Source: Marifrigoribacter sp047730175
Lineage (GTDB): Bacteria; Bacteroidota; Bacteroidia; Flavobacteriales; Flavobacteriaceae
NCBI RefSeq assembly: GCF_047730175.1
Contig: NZ_CP159833.1
Coordinates: 2,046,001-2,110,000 of the forward strand
Length of the DNA stretch: 64,000 nucleotides
Direction: 5' to 3'
Positions 1 to 9,312 of the stretch are shown piece after piece. The position numbers and the translations under genes are program-made. Every line of letters starts with the position of its first letter. The first letter of the stretch is position 1. The notes under the pieces are model-generated. The model was not told the origin of the DNA, made no database searches, and saw nothing but the letters and a program-made list of their open reading frames with translations.

Positions 1-3000
1 TCAATGTTGTTATTTTCAAATGTAAGTTTTAGTCAAACACTTGAACTAGGAACACTTGACTCTTTTGGAGCTTTTTCAGGAACAGGAGGAATTGCAAATT
101 CTGGTCAAATAGAGGGCGATACCGGAACATATAATGGAATATTTAGCGGTAATGGATCTAATTCTGGTCAACAATATCCTAGTGGTAGCCCTATATCTGC
201 ACAAGCTCAAAAAGATGTGCTTAGGGTATATATACACCTTAGTGATGTTTTTGTTACACAACCTAGTACTCATCCTTTAGTTTTTGGAAGTGGAGAAACT
301 ATTTATCCTGGCGTTTATTCCATGCCTGGTGCTGGCGCTATAAATGGAACTCTTACTCTTGATGGAAACGGAAATTCTGATTCTGTATTTATATTGAAAT
401 GGGAAGGAGCACTTACGGTGGGAGCAAGTGCAACGATTGTTTTATCTAATGGCACCAAAGCTGCTAATGTTTATTGGATTTCTGAAGGGGCTATAACTCT
501 TGGAGCAAATAGTGTTGTAAGAGGCTCTGTATTCGCACATCCAGGAGGAATTACTGTTGGTGCAAATGGTACCATAGAAGGAAGATTGATTACCTCTGAA
601 GGAGCTATATCTGTTGGAGCTGGTGGTTCGTTAGTGATTCCTGTGGGACCTAGTGATATTCAAATAAATTGTTTAGGTACCTGTGATTCTAATCCTAATG
701 TTGATATTTTAGGAAGTGTGAAAGATTTTGCTATGTTTACTAGTTCTGGTGCTGTGTCAAATGCCGCTACATCTGGATTTGTTGGTGATATTGGTACAAA
801 TGCAGGTGCTATAACTGGTATACAGACTGGTGCTACAACTCATATTGGAGACAGATATCCTCCAGGCCTTGTTTCTGCACAAGCCTCACAAGATTTAAGT
901 AGCGCTTATAACCAGCTTATGGCTATACAAAATACTCAACTTGGACATATTCCCGCTTTTGGAAATGGAGAAGCGATGCAACCTGGGGTTTATTATATAG
1001 CAGGAGCAGGGTCTTTACAAGGAACTATCGTTTTAGACGCTAATTTTGATCCCGATGCAGTATTTATTTTTAAGTTTTTAGGTGCACTTACAGTATACGC
1101 ACAATCAAAAGTAATTTTGAAGAATGGAGCACGTCGTTGTAATGTTTTTTGGGTTTCTGGAGCTGGAGGTTCTGCAGCCATTGATATTGGAACATTTGCT
1201 TTTATTAAAGGAACGTTTCTTGCTCATGGCGGAGCTTGTACCGCAGGAGCAAATGTAAATTTAGAGGGACGAATGCTTTCTACAGCTGGAGCAATAGGAT
1301 TTAGTACAGGTGTAATTTATAATGATACACTTTGCTTTGAAGATGAAATCGCTATTGTTAAGACAGGATTATTTCTTGACATGAACGAGGATCAGTGTGC
1401 TGATTCAGGAGAGACTATTGATTATACATTCACAGTAACCAATGAAGGAAATGAAAGTCTATCGGCTATCGTTGTAACAGATCCATTAGTTCCAGTAATC
1501 ACATACGTATCAGGAGATACAAATGGCGATTTACTATTAGATGTAACGGAGACTTGGATTTACACAGGAGCCTATACCCTTGTTCAGTCTGATATCGTCG
1601 CAAAGCAGGTGACAAACCAAGCACTTGCAAGCGCTATTACATATAACGGATTTCTTATAACTGATTTATCAGGAGCAACAATTAATGATGATGATCCAAC
1701 GGTAACAGATATATTGTGTCGAAAGATTGCACTTATCAAAGAGGGAGACTTAAATGTATTAGTTGGTGATTGTGCTGTTGCAGGAGATACTATTGATTAT
1801 ACATTCACAGTAACCAATCAAGGGGATGAAGGTCTATCGGCTATAAATGTAACAGATCCATTAGTTCCAATAATCACATACGTATCAGGAGATACAAATG
1901 GCGATTTACTATTAGATGTAACAGAGACTTGGATTTACACAGGAACCTATACCCTTGTTCAGGCAGATATTGTCGCAGGTCTTGTGATCAATCAAGCCAC
2001 AGTTGTAGGTACTGGATCAGATAATACAACTGTAGTAACAGATTTTTCAGATGATAATTCAGTTTTAGAAAATGATCCAACGGTAAATTATACTTGTCCT
2101 ATTGCAATTGTCAAAGAAGGAACGTTAAATGTATCAGATGGTGATTGTGCTGTTGCAGGAGATACTATTGAGTATACATTCACAGTAACCAATCAAGCGA
2201 ATGAAATTCTATCGGCTATAAATGTCACAGACCCACTAGTTCCCATAATCACATACGTATCAGGAGATACAAATGGCGATTTACTATTAGATTTAATGGA
2301 GGTATGGATTCACACAGGAACCTATATCCTTGTTCAGGCAGATATTGTCGCAGGTCTTGTGACTAATCAAGCCACAGTTGTAGGTACTCAACCAGATGGA
2401 ACTTCAGTAACAGATTTTTCAGATGATAATTCAGTTTTAGAAAATGATCCAACGGTAAATTATACTTGTCCTATTGCAATTGTCAAAGAAGGAACGTTAA
2501 ATGTATCAGATGGTGATTGTGCTGTTGCAGGAGATACTATTGAGTATACATTCACAGTAACCAATCAAGCGAATGAAATTCTATCGGCTATCGTTGTAAC
2601 AGATTTATTAGTTCCAGTAATCACATACGTATCAGGAGATACAAATGGCGATTTACTATTAGATGTAACGGAGACTTGGATTTACACAGGAACCTATATC
2701 CTTGTTCAGGCAGATATTGTCGCAGGTCTTGTGACTAATCAAGCCACAGTTGTAGGTACTCAACCAGATGGAACTTCAGTAACAGATTTTTCAGATGATA
2801 ATTCAGTTTTAGAAAATGATCCAACGGTAAATTATACTTGTCCTATTGCAATTGTCAAAGAAGGAACGTTAAATGTATCAGATGGTGATTGTGCTGTTGC
2901 AGGAGATACTATTGAGTATACATTCACAGTAACCAATCAAGCGAATGAAATTCTATCGGCTATCGTTGTAACAGATTTATTAGTTCCAGTAATCACATAC

Positions 3001-6000
3001 GTATCAGGAGATACAAATGGCGATTTACTATTAGATGTAACGGAGACTTGGATTTACACAGGAACCTATATCCTTGTTCAGGCAGATATTGTCGCAGGTC
3101 TTGTGACTAATCAAGCCACAGTTGTAGGTACTCAACCAGATGGAACTTCAGTAACAGATTTTTCAGATGATAATTCAGTTTTAGAAAATGATCCAACGGT
3201 AAATTATACTTGTCCTATTGCAATTGTCAAAGAAGGAACGTTAAATGTATCAGATGGTGATTGTGCTGTTGCAGGAGATACTATTGAGTATACATTCACA
3301 GTAACCAATCAAGCGAATGAAATTCTATCGGCTATCGTTGTAACAGATTTATTAGTTCCAGTAATCACATACGTATCAGGAGATACAAATGGCGATTTAC
3401 TATTAGATGTAACGGAGACTTGGATTTACACAGGAACCTATATCCTTGTTCAGGCAGATATTGTCGCAGGTCTTGTGACTAATCAAGCCACAGTTGTAGG
3501 TACTCAACCAGATGGAACTTCAGTAACAGATTTTTCAGATGATAATTCAGTTTTAGAAAATGATCCAACGGTAAATTATACTTGTCCTATTGCAATTGTC
3601 AAAGAAGGAACGTTAAATGTATCAGATGGTGATTGTGCTGTTGCAGGAGATACTATTGAGTATACATTCACAGTAACCAATCAAGCGAATGAAATTCTAT
3701 CGGCTATCGTTGTAACAGATTTATTAGTTCCAGTAATCACATACGTATCAGGAGATACAAATGGCGATTTACTATTAGATGTAACGGAGACTTGGATTTA
3801 CACAGGAACCTATATCCTTGTTCAGGCAGATATTGTCGCAGGTCTTGTGACTAATCAAGCCACAGTTGTAGGTACTCAACCAGATGGAACTTCAGTAACA
3901 GATTTTTCAGATGATAATTCAGTTTTAGAAAATGATCCAACGGTAAATTATACTTGTCCTATTGCAATTGTCAAAGAAGGAACGTTAAATGTATCAGATG
4001 GTGATTGTGCTGTTGCAGGAGATACTATTGAGTATACATTCACAGTAACCAATCAAGCGAATGAAATTCTATCGGCTATCGTTGTAACAGATTTATTAGT
4101 TCCAGTAATCACATACGTATCAGGAGATACAAATGGCGATTTACTATTAGATGTAACGGAGACTTGGATTTACACAGGAACCTATATCCTTGTTCAGGCA
4201 GATATTGTCGCAGGTCTTGTGACTAATCAAGCCACAGTTGTAGGTACTCAACCAGATGGAACTTCAGTAACAGATTTTTCAGATGATAATTCAGTTTTAG
4301 AAAATGATCCAACGGTAAATTATACTTGTCCTATTGCAATTGTCAAAGAAGGAACGTTAAATGTATCAGATGGTGATTGTGCTGTTGCAGGAGATACTAT
4401 TGAGTATACATTCACAGTAACCAATCAAGCGAATGAAATTCTATCGGCTATCGTTGTAACAGATTTATTAGTTCCAGTAATCACATACGTATCAGGAGAT
4501 ACAAATGGCGATTTACTATTAGATGTAACGGAGACTTGGATTTACACAGGAACCTATATCCTTGTTCAGGCAGATATTGTCGCAGGTCTTGTGACTAATC
4601 AAGCCACAGTTGTAGGTACTCAACCAGATGGAACTTCAGTAACAGATTTTTCAGATGATAATTCAGTTTTAGAAAATGATCCAACGGTAAATTATACTTG
4701 TCCTATTGCAATTGTCAAAGAAGGAACGTTAAATGTATCAGATGGTGATTGTGCTGTTGCAGGAGATACTATTGAGTATACATTCACAGTAACCAATCAA
4801 GCGAATGAAATTCTATCGGCTATCGTTGTAACAGATTTATTAGTTCCAGTAATCACATACGTATCAGGAGATACAAATGGCGATTTACTATTAGATGTAA
4901 CGGAGACTTGGATTTACACAGGAACCTATATCCTTGTTCAGGCAGATATTGTCGCAGGTCTTGTGACTAATCAAGCCACAGTTGTAGGTACTCAACCAGA
5001 TGGAACTTCAGTAACAGATTTTTCAGATGATAATTCAGTTTTAGAAAATGATCCAACGGTAAATTATACTTGTCCTATTGCAATTGTCAAAGAAGGAACG
5101 TTAAATGTATCAGATGGTGATTGTGCTGTTGCAGGAGATACTATTGAGTATACATTCACAGTAACCAATCAAGCGAATGAAATTCTATCGGCTATCGTTG
5201 TAACAGATTTATTAGTTCCAGTAATCACATACGTATCAGGAGATACAAATGGCGATTTACTATTAGATGTAACGGAGACTTGGATTTACACAGGAACCTA
5301 TATCCTTGTTCAGGCAGATATTGTCGCAGGTCAGGTGACTAATCAAGCCACAGTTGTAGGTACTCAACCAGATGGAACTTCAGTAACAGATTTTTCAGAT
5401 GATAATTCAGTTTTAGAAAATGATCCAACGGTAAATTATACTTGTCCTATTGCAATTGTCAAAGAAGGAACGTTAAATGTATCAGATGGTGATTGTGCTG
5501 TTGCAGGAGATACTATTGAGTATACATTCATAGTAACCAATCAATCGAATGAAATTCTATCGGCTATCGTTGTAACAGATTTATTAGTTCCAGTAATCAC
5601 ATACGTATTAGGAGATACAAATGGCGATTTACTATTAGATGTAACGGAGACTTGGATTTACACAGGAACCTATATCCTTGTTCAGGCAGATATTGTCGCA
5701 GGTCAGGTGACTAATCAAGCCACAGTTGTAGGTACTCAACCAGATGGAACTTCAGTAACAGATTTTTCAGATGATAATTCAGTTTTAGAAAATGATCCAA
5801 CGTTAACAATTTTATGTCCAAATTCAATGAGTTTGATTAAAAACCAAACTTCACCAGCAGGTGGATTGGGCGACACACTTACGTATGATATCGTTGTAAC
5901 AAACACAGGAACAACAATCTTAACAGATATCGAGATTACAGATGCAAATGCTGTGATTACTGGAGGCAATCCAATTGCAAGTTTATTACCAGGAGCAAGT

Positions 6001-8304
6001 GCTACGGTAACAGCAGTTCATGAGATTACACAAGGCGATATTGATTTAGGATATATTGAGAACATTGCTATGGGATTAGGAGACAGTCCAGATGGAACTG
6101 ATGATGTAAGCGATGATAGTGATGCAGGAACCGATGTAAATGGTGATCCAATTTTAGATCCTGAAGGAACTGAAACTCCAGATGGAGACGGTACGACTAA
6201 TGGTGATCCAACAGATGATCCAACGGTAACTGTAATAGAACAAGCTTCATCAATGAGTTTGATTAAAAACCAAACTTCACCAGCAGGTGGATTGGGCGAC
6301 ACACTTACGTATGATATCGTTGTAACAAACACAGGAACAACAATCTTAACAGATATCGAGATTACAGATGCAAATGCTGTGATTACTGGAGGCAATCCAA
6401 TTGCAAGTTTATTACCAGGAGCAAGTGCTACGGTAACAGCAGCTCATGAGATTACACAAGACGATATTGATTTAGGATATGTTGAGAACATTGCTATAGG
6501 ATTAGGAGACAGTCCAGATGGAACTGATGATGTAGGTGACGATAGTGATGCAGGAACCGATGTAAATGGCGATCCAATTTTAGATCCTGAAGGAACTGAA
6601 ACTCCAGATGGAGACGGTACGACTAATGGTGATCCAACAGATGATCCAACGGTAACTGTAATAGGACAAATAGGACAAAATACATCATCAATGAGTTTGA
6701 TTAAAAACCAAACTTCATCAGCAGGTGGATTAGGCGACACACTTACATATGATATCGTTGTAACAAACACAGGAACCACAATCTTAACAGATATCGAGAT
6801 TACAGATGCAAATGCTGTGATTACTGGAGGCAATCCAATTGCAAGTTTATTACCAGGAGAGAGTGTTACGATAACAGCAGCGCATGAGATTACACAAGAC
6901 GATATTGATTTAGGATATGTTGAGAACATTGCTATAGGATTAGGAGACAGTCCAGATGGAACTGATGATGTAGGTGATGATAGTGATGCAGGAACCGATG
7001 TAAATGGCGATCCAATTTTAGATCCTGAAGGAACTGAAACTCCAGATGGAGACGGTACGACTAATGGTGATCCAACAGATGATCCAACAGTAACTGTAAT
7101 AGGACAAGATCCATCATCAATGAGTTTGATTAAAAACCAAACTTCATCAGCAGGTGGGTTAGGCGACACACTTACGTATGATATCGTTGTAACAAACACA
7201 GGAACCACAATCTTAACAGATATCGTGATTACAGATGCAAATGCTGTGATTACTGGAGGCAATCCAATTGCAAGTTTATTACCAGGAGAGAGTGTTACGA
7301 TAACAGCAGCGCATGAGATTACACAAGACGATATTGATTTAGGATATGTTGAGAACATTGCTATAGGATTAGGAGACAGTCCTGATGGAACTGATGATGT
7401 AGGTGATGATAGTGATGCAGGAACCGATGTAAATGGCGATCCAATTTTAGATCCTGAAGGAACTGAAACTCCAGATGGAGACGGCACGACTAATGGTGAT
7501 CCAACAGATGATCCAACGATAACTGTAATAGAACAAGCTTCATCAATGAGTTTGATTAAAAACCAAACTTCACAAGAAGTAGAATTGGGCGACACACTTA
7601 CGTATGAAATCGTTGTAACAAACACAGGAAACACAACCTTAACAGATATCGAGATTACAGATGCAAATGCTGTGATTACTGGAGGCTTCGTCAATCCAAT
7701 TGAAAGTTTAATGCCAGGAGCGAGTGTTACGATAACAGCAGAGCATGAGATTACACAAGGAGATATTGATTTAACATATGTTGAGAACATTGCTATGGGG
7801 TTAGGAGACAGTCCAAATGGAACTGATGATGTAGGTGATGATAGTGATGCAGGAACCGATATAAATGGCAATCCAATTTTAGATTCTGAAACTGTAGAGA
7901 CACCAAACGGAGACGGTTCAACGAATCAAGATCCAACAGATGATCCAACGATTACTGGCTTGTCAGGAATAGAAGGTGCACAGCTTATTATTTACAATGT
8001 TGTTACACCAAATAATGATGGCGCACATGATTACTTCCAGGTTTTAGGAATTCAAGAGTGGCCAAACAATAACATGAAGATTTATAATAGATGGGGAGTG
8101 TTAGTTTTTGAAACCGACGGATACGGTGGTAGTGATGGTAAGGAGAATGTCTTTACAGGAATTTCTGATGGAAGAGTTACAGTAAAAGAAACTGATGAAT
8201 TACCAACAGGAACATATTTCTATGTGTTGACTCTTCTTGAAAATGAATTAGAGTCACCAGAAGGGAAGAATAATTACTCAGGATACTTATATATTAATAG
8301 ATAG
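1..8304 (+). CDS. Giant T9SS-exported adhesin with ice-binding-like (DUF3494) domains, 5' end cut by window
   Basis: The frame is open from base 1, so the gene probably starts upstream: the ATG at 4 gives only the tail of a signal peptide (LLFSNVSFSQ) without a basic n-region. Visible residues ~13-215 and ~232-445 are two DUF3494 domains, the beta-solenoid fold of bacterial ice-binding proteins. Residues ~449-1940 are twelve ~124-residue repeats with two Cys each (GDCAVAGD and YTCPIAIV), resembling DUF11/Ig-like stalk modules. Residues ~1941-2655 are five ~142-residue repeats with Asp/Gly-rich tails. The last ~105 residues carry VVTPNNDG and IYNRWGVLVFE, typical of the gliding-motility-associated (type B) T9SS sorting domain. 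The gene is followed by PorP/SprF and OmpA genes that probably help export or anchor it. Inferred role: surface adhesion, perhaps to ice or polysaccharide. The domain calls are firm; the ligand is not known. Confidence 0.9.
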   Translation, partial: SMLLFSNVSFSQTLELGTLDSFGAFSGTGGIANSGQIEGDTGTYNGIFSGNGSNSGQQYPSGSPISAQAQKDVLRVYIHLSDVFVTQPSTHPLVFGSGETIYPGVYSMPGAGAINGTLTLDGNGNSDSVFILKWEGALTVGASATIVLSNGTKAANVYWISEGAITLGANSVVRGSVFAHPGGITVGANGTIEGRLITSEGAISVGAGGSLVIPVGPSDIQINCLGTCDSNPNVDILGSVKDFAMFTSSGAVSNAATSGFVGDIGTNAGAITGIQTGATTHIGDRYPPGLVSAQASQDLSSAYNQLMAIQNTQLGHIPAFGNGEAMQPGVYYIAGAGSLQGTIVLDANFDPDAVFIFKFLGALTVYAQSKVILKNGARRCNVFWVSGAGGSAAIDIGTFAFIKGTFLAHGGACTAGANVNLEGRMLSTAGAIGFSTGVIYNDTLCFEDEIAIVKTGLFLDMNEDQCADSGETIDYTFTVTNEGNESLSAIVVTDPLVPVITYVSGDTNGDLLLDVTETWIYTGAYTLVQSDIVAKQVTNQALASAITYNGFLITDLSGATINDDDPTVTDILCRKIALIKEGDLNVLVGDCAVAGDTIDYTFTVTNQGDEGLSAINVTDPLVPIITYVSGDTNGDLLLDVTETWIYTGTYTLVQADIVAGLVINQATVVGTGSDNTTVVTDFSDDNSVLENDPTVNYTCPIAIVKEGTLNVSDGDCAVAGDTIEYTFTVTNQANEILSAINVTDPLVPIITYVSGDTNGDLLLDLMEVWIHTGTYILVQADIVAGLVTNQATVVGTQPDGTSVTDFSDDNSVLENDPTVNYTCPIAIVKEGTLNVSDGDCAVAGDTIEYTFTVTNQANEILSAIVVTDLLVPVITYVSGDTNGDLLLDVTETWIYTGTYILVQADIVAGLVTNQATVVGTQPDGTSVTDFSDDNSVLENDPTVNYTCPIAIVKEGTLNVSDGDCAVAGDTIEYTFTVTNQANEILSAIVVTDLLVPVITYVSGDTNGDLLLDVTETWIYTGTYILVQADIVAGLVTNQATVVGTQPDGTSVTDFSDDNSVLENDPTVNYTCPIAIVKEGTLNVSDGDCAVAGDTIEYTFTVTNQANEILSAIVVTDLLVPVITYVSGDTNGDLLLDVTETWIYTGTYILVQADIVAGLVTNQATVVGTQPDGTSVTDFSDDNSVLENDPTVNYTCPIAIVKEGTLNVSDGDCAVAGDTIEYTFTVTNQANEILSAIVVTDLLVPVITYVSGDTNGDLLLDVTETWIYTGTYILVQADIVAGLVTNQATVVGTQPDGTSVTDFSDDNSVLENDPTVNYTCPIAIVKEGTLNVSDGDCAVAGDTIEYTFTVTNQANEILSAIVVTDLLVPVITYVSGDTNGDLLLDVTETWIYTGTYILVQADIVAGLVTNQATVVGTQPDGTSVTDFSDDNSVLENDPTVNYTCPIAIVKEGTLNVSDGDCAVAGDTIEYTFTVTNQANEILSAIVVTDLLVPVITYVSGDTNGDLLLDVTETWIYTGTYILVQADIVAGLVTNQATVVGTQPDGTSVTDFSDDNSVLENDPTVNYTCPIAIVKEGTLNVSDGDCAVAGDTIEYTFTVTNQANEILSAIVVTDLLVPVITYVSGDTNGDLLLDVTETWIYTGTYILVQADIVAGLVTNQATVVGTQPDGTSVTDFSDDNSVLENDPTVNYTCPIAIVKEGTLNVSDGDCAVAGDTIEYTFTVTNQANEILSAIVVTDLLVPVITYVSGDTNGDLLLDVTETWIYTGTYILVQADIVAGQVTNQATVVGTQPDGTSVTDFSDDNSVLENDPTVNYTCPIAIVKEGTLNVSDGDCAVAGDTIEYTFIVTNQSNEILSAIVVTDLLVPVITYVLGDTNGDLLLDVTETWIYTGTYILVQADIVAGQVTNQATVVGTQPDGTSVTDFSDDNSVLENDPTLTILCPNSMSLIKNQTSPAGGLGDTLTYDIVVTNTGTTILTDIEITDANAVITGGNPIASLLPGASATVTAVHEITQGDIDLGYIENIAMGLGDSPDGTDDVSDDSDAGTDVNGDPILDPEGTETPDGDGTTNGDPTDDPTVTVIEQASSMSLIKNQTSPAGGLGDTLTYDIVVTNTGTTILTDIEITDANAVITGGNPIASLLPGASATVTAAHEITQDDIDLGYVENIAIGLGDSPDGTDDVGDDSDAGTDVNGDPILDPEGTETPDGDGTTNGDPTDDPTVTVIGQIGQNTSSMSLIKNQTSSAGGLGDTLTYDIVVTNTGTTILTDIEITDANAVITGGNPIASLLPGESVTITAAHEITQDDIDLGYVENIAIGLGDSPDGTDDVGDDSDAGTDVNGDPILDPEGTETPDGDGTTNGDPTDDPTVTVIGQDPSSMSLIKNQTSSAGGLGDTLTYDIVVTNTGTTILTDIVITDANAVITGGNPIASLLPGESVTITAAHEITQDDIDLGYVENIAIGLGDSPDGTDDVGDDSDAGTDVNGDPILDPEGTETPDGDGTTNGDPTDDPTITVIEQASSMSLIKNQTSQEVELGDTLTYEIVVTNTGNTTLTDIEITDANAVITGGFVNPIESLMPGASVTITAEHEITQGDIDLTYVENIAMGLGDSPNGTDDVGDDSDAGTDINGNPILDSETVETPNGDGSTNQDPTDDPTITGLSGIEGAQLIIYNVVTPNNDGAHDYFQVLGIQEWPNNNMKIYNRWGVLVFETDGYGGSDGKENVFTGISDGRVTVKETDELPTGTYFYVLTLLENELESPEGKNNYSGYLYINR
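1348..5820 (+). repeat. Twelve tandem ~372-bp coding repeats
   Basis: Units begin at 1348, 1726, 2101, 2473, 2845, 3217, 3589, 3961, 4333, 4705, 5077 and 5449. The first two intervals are 378 and 375 bp, and all later ones are exactly 372 bp (124 codons). Units 1-3 have diverged. The seven units from 2473 to 5076 look identical base for base. Unit 11 changes cttgtg to caggtg (Leu to Gln), and unit 12 carries a few further substitutions. The gradient of divergence towards both ends points to recent central expansion or gene conversion. Confidence 0.95.
5824..7968 (+). repeat. Five tandem ~426-438-bp Asp-rich coding repeats
   Basis: Units begin at 5824, 6250, 6688, 7117 and 7543, each opening with the codons for SMSLIKNQTS. 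Spacing varies (426, 438, 429 bp) because short linkers such as IGQIGQNTS are inserted in frame. Each unit ends in an Asp/Gly/Pro-rich stretch (for example DDSDAGTDVNGDP) that could bind calcium and stiffen the stalk. The last unit has diverged most. The copies are less alike than the 372-bp units upstream. Confidence 0.92.
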
Positions 8305-8316
8305 AAAATCAAAATT

Positions 8317-8339
8317 CTCGGGAGTGATTAACTCCCGAG
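8317..8339 (+). other. Intercistronic hairpin between adhesin and porP/sprF-like gene
   Basis: A perfect 9-bp stem (ctcgggagt / actcccgag) with a 5-nt loop fills most of the 49-bp gap. It is GC-rich for this genome and has no U-run after it, so it is a poor terminator. It could be a partial terminator, an RNA-stability element or a processing site that sets the ratio of adhesin to downstream mRNA. Confidence 0.6.
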
Positions 8340-8353
8340 GCTAAAAATAAAGA

Positions 8354-9301
8354 ATGATGAAACACAATTACTTTACAATATTACTTTTGGTTTTACTTGG
8401 GACACTTGCTGTCCAATCACAACAAGACCCTCAGTATACGCAGTACATGTATAATACCCAAGTGATAAACCCAGCATACGCAGGGTCTGGAGACGCTTTA
8501 AGTGTAGGTTTGTTATACCGTACGCAATGGGTAGGATTGGAAGGAGCGCCTAAAACGGCTACCTTAACAGGACACATGCCTATAGGTTCTTTAGATAATA
8601 TGGGGCTAGGATTATCAATTGTTACAGATGAAATAGGTCCCGCTAAAGAGACCAATTTAGTTGTTGACTACTCTTATACGATCAATACTTCAGCGAATGC
8701 ACAATTAGCATTTGGTATAAAGGCAGGTATAGATTTATTAGATGTAGATTTTAATAAATTAAATCAGAATCCAAATACCCCCGATTCCCAATTGGTTAAT
8801 AATGTTGATAATAAATTTCAGCCTCAAATTGGAGCTGGAGCCTATTATTATACAGATAATTATTATATTGGTTTATCTGTCCCAAATTTTTTAACGACAA
8901 ATCATTTTGATGAATCTAGTATAACAAATACAAGTATTGAATCTTTAGCAGCTGAACGATTACATTATTTTTTAATCGCTGGTTATGTATTTGATATAAA
9001 TGATAATTTAAAGTTTAAACCTGCAACCTTAATAAAAGCGATTAGTGGATCACCCTTACAGGCAGATTTTTCAGCTAACTTTTTAATTAATGATAAGTTT
9101 ACTCTTGGAGCCGCATATAGATGGAGTGCAGCGATGAGTGCTATGGTTGGTTTTCAAGCAACCGAGCAGATATTTATTGGCTTTGGATATGATTACCAGA
9201 CTACAGATATTGAAGACTTTAGTGATGGATCGTATGAATTCATGCTTCGCTTTGACGTGTTCCATAAACCAGAAAGAGTGTTAACTCCTAGATTCTTTTA
9301 A
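8354..9301 (+). CDS. PorP/SprF family T9SS-associated outer-membrane protein
   Basis: This 315-residue protein has a Sec signal peptide (MMKHNYFTILLLVLLGTLAVQS, cleaved near QSQQ). It carries the family hallmark DPQYTQYMYN followed by NPAYAGS just after cleavage, then alternating beta strands of an outer-membrane barrel ending in a short aromatic tail. In Flavobacterium johnsoniae, SprF is needed to secrete the type B substrate SprB, and PorP/SprF paralogues usually lie next to their adhesin. Here the gene sits 49 bp after a type B adhesin and 11 bp before an OmpA gene, so it is probably the dedicated partner of that adhesin. ATG at 8354 or 8357 could be the start. Confidence 0.93.
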   Translation: MMKHNYFTILLLVLLGTLAVQSQQDPQYTQYMYNTQVINPAYAGSGDALSVGLLYRTQWVGLEGAPKTATLTGHMPIGSLDNMGLGLSIVTDEIGPAKETNLVVDYSYTINTSANAQLAFGIKAGIDLLDVDFNKLNQNPNTPDSQLVNNVDNKFQPQIGAGAYYYTDNYYIGLSVPNFLTTNHFDESSITNTSIESLAAERLHYFLIAGYVFDINDNLKFKPATLIKAISGSPLQADFSANFLINDKFTLGAAYRWSAAMSAMVGFQATEQIFIGFGYDYQTTDIEDFSDGSYEFMLRFDVFHKPERVLTPRFF

Positions 9302-9312
9302 ATAAATTAAGC

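Noticed and set aside
1348..5820. Regular repeats considered as a CRISPR array
   Set aside because: Units are 372 bp, in frame, contiguous without spacers, and lie inside one coding sequence.
5736..7871. Long antisense open frames opposite the adhesin repeats
   Set aside because: They repeat with the same period as the coding repeats and arise from biased codon use; they have no independent protein-like features.
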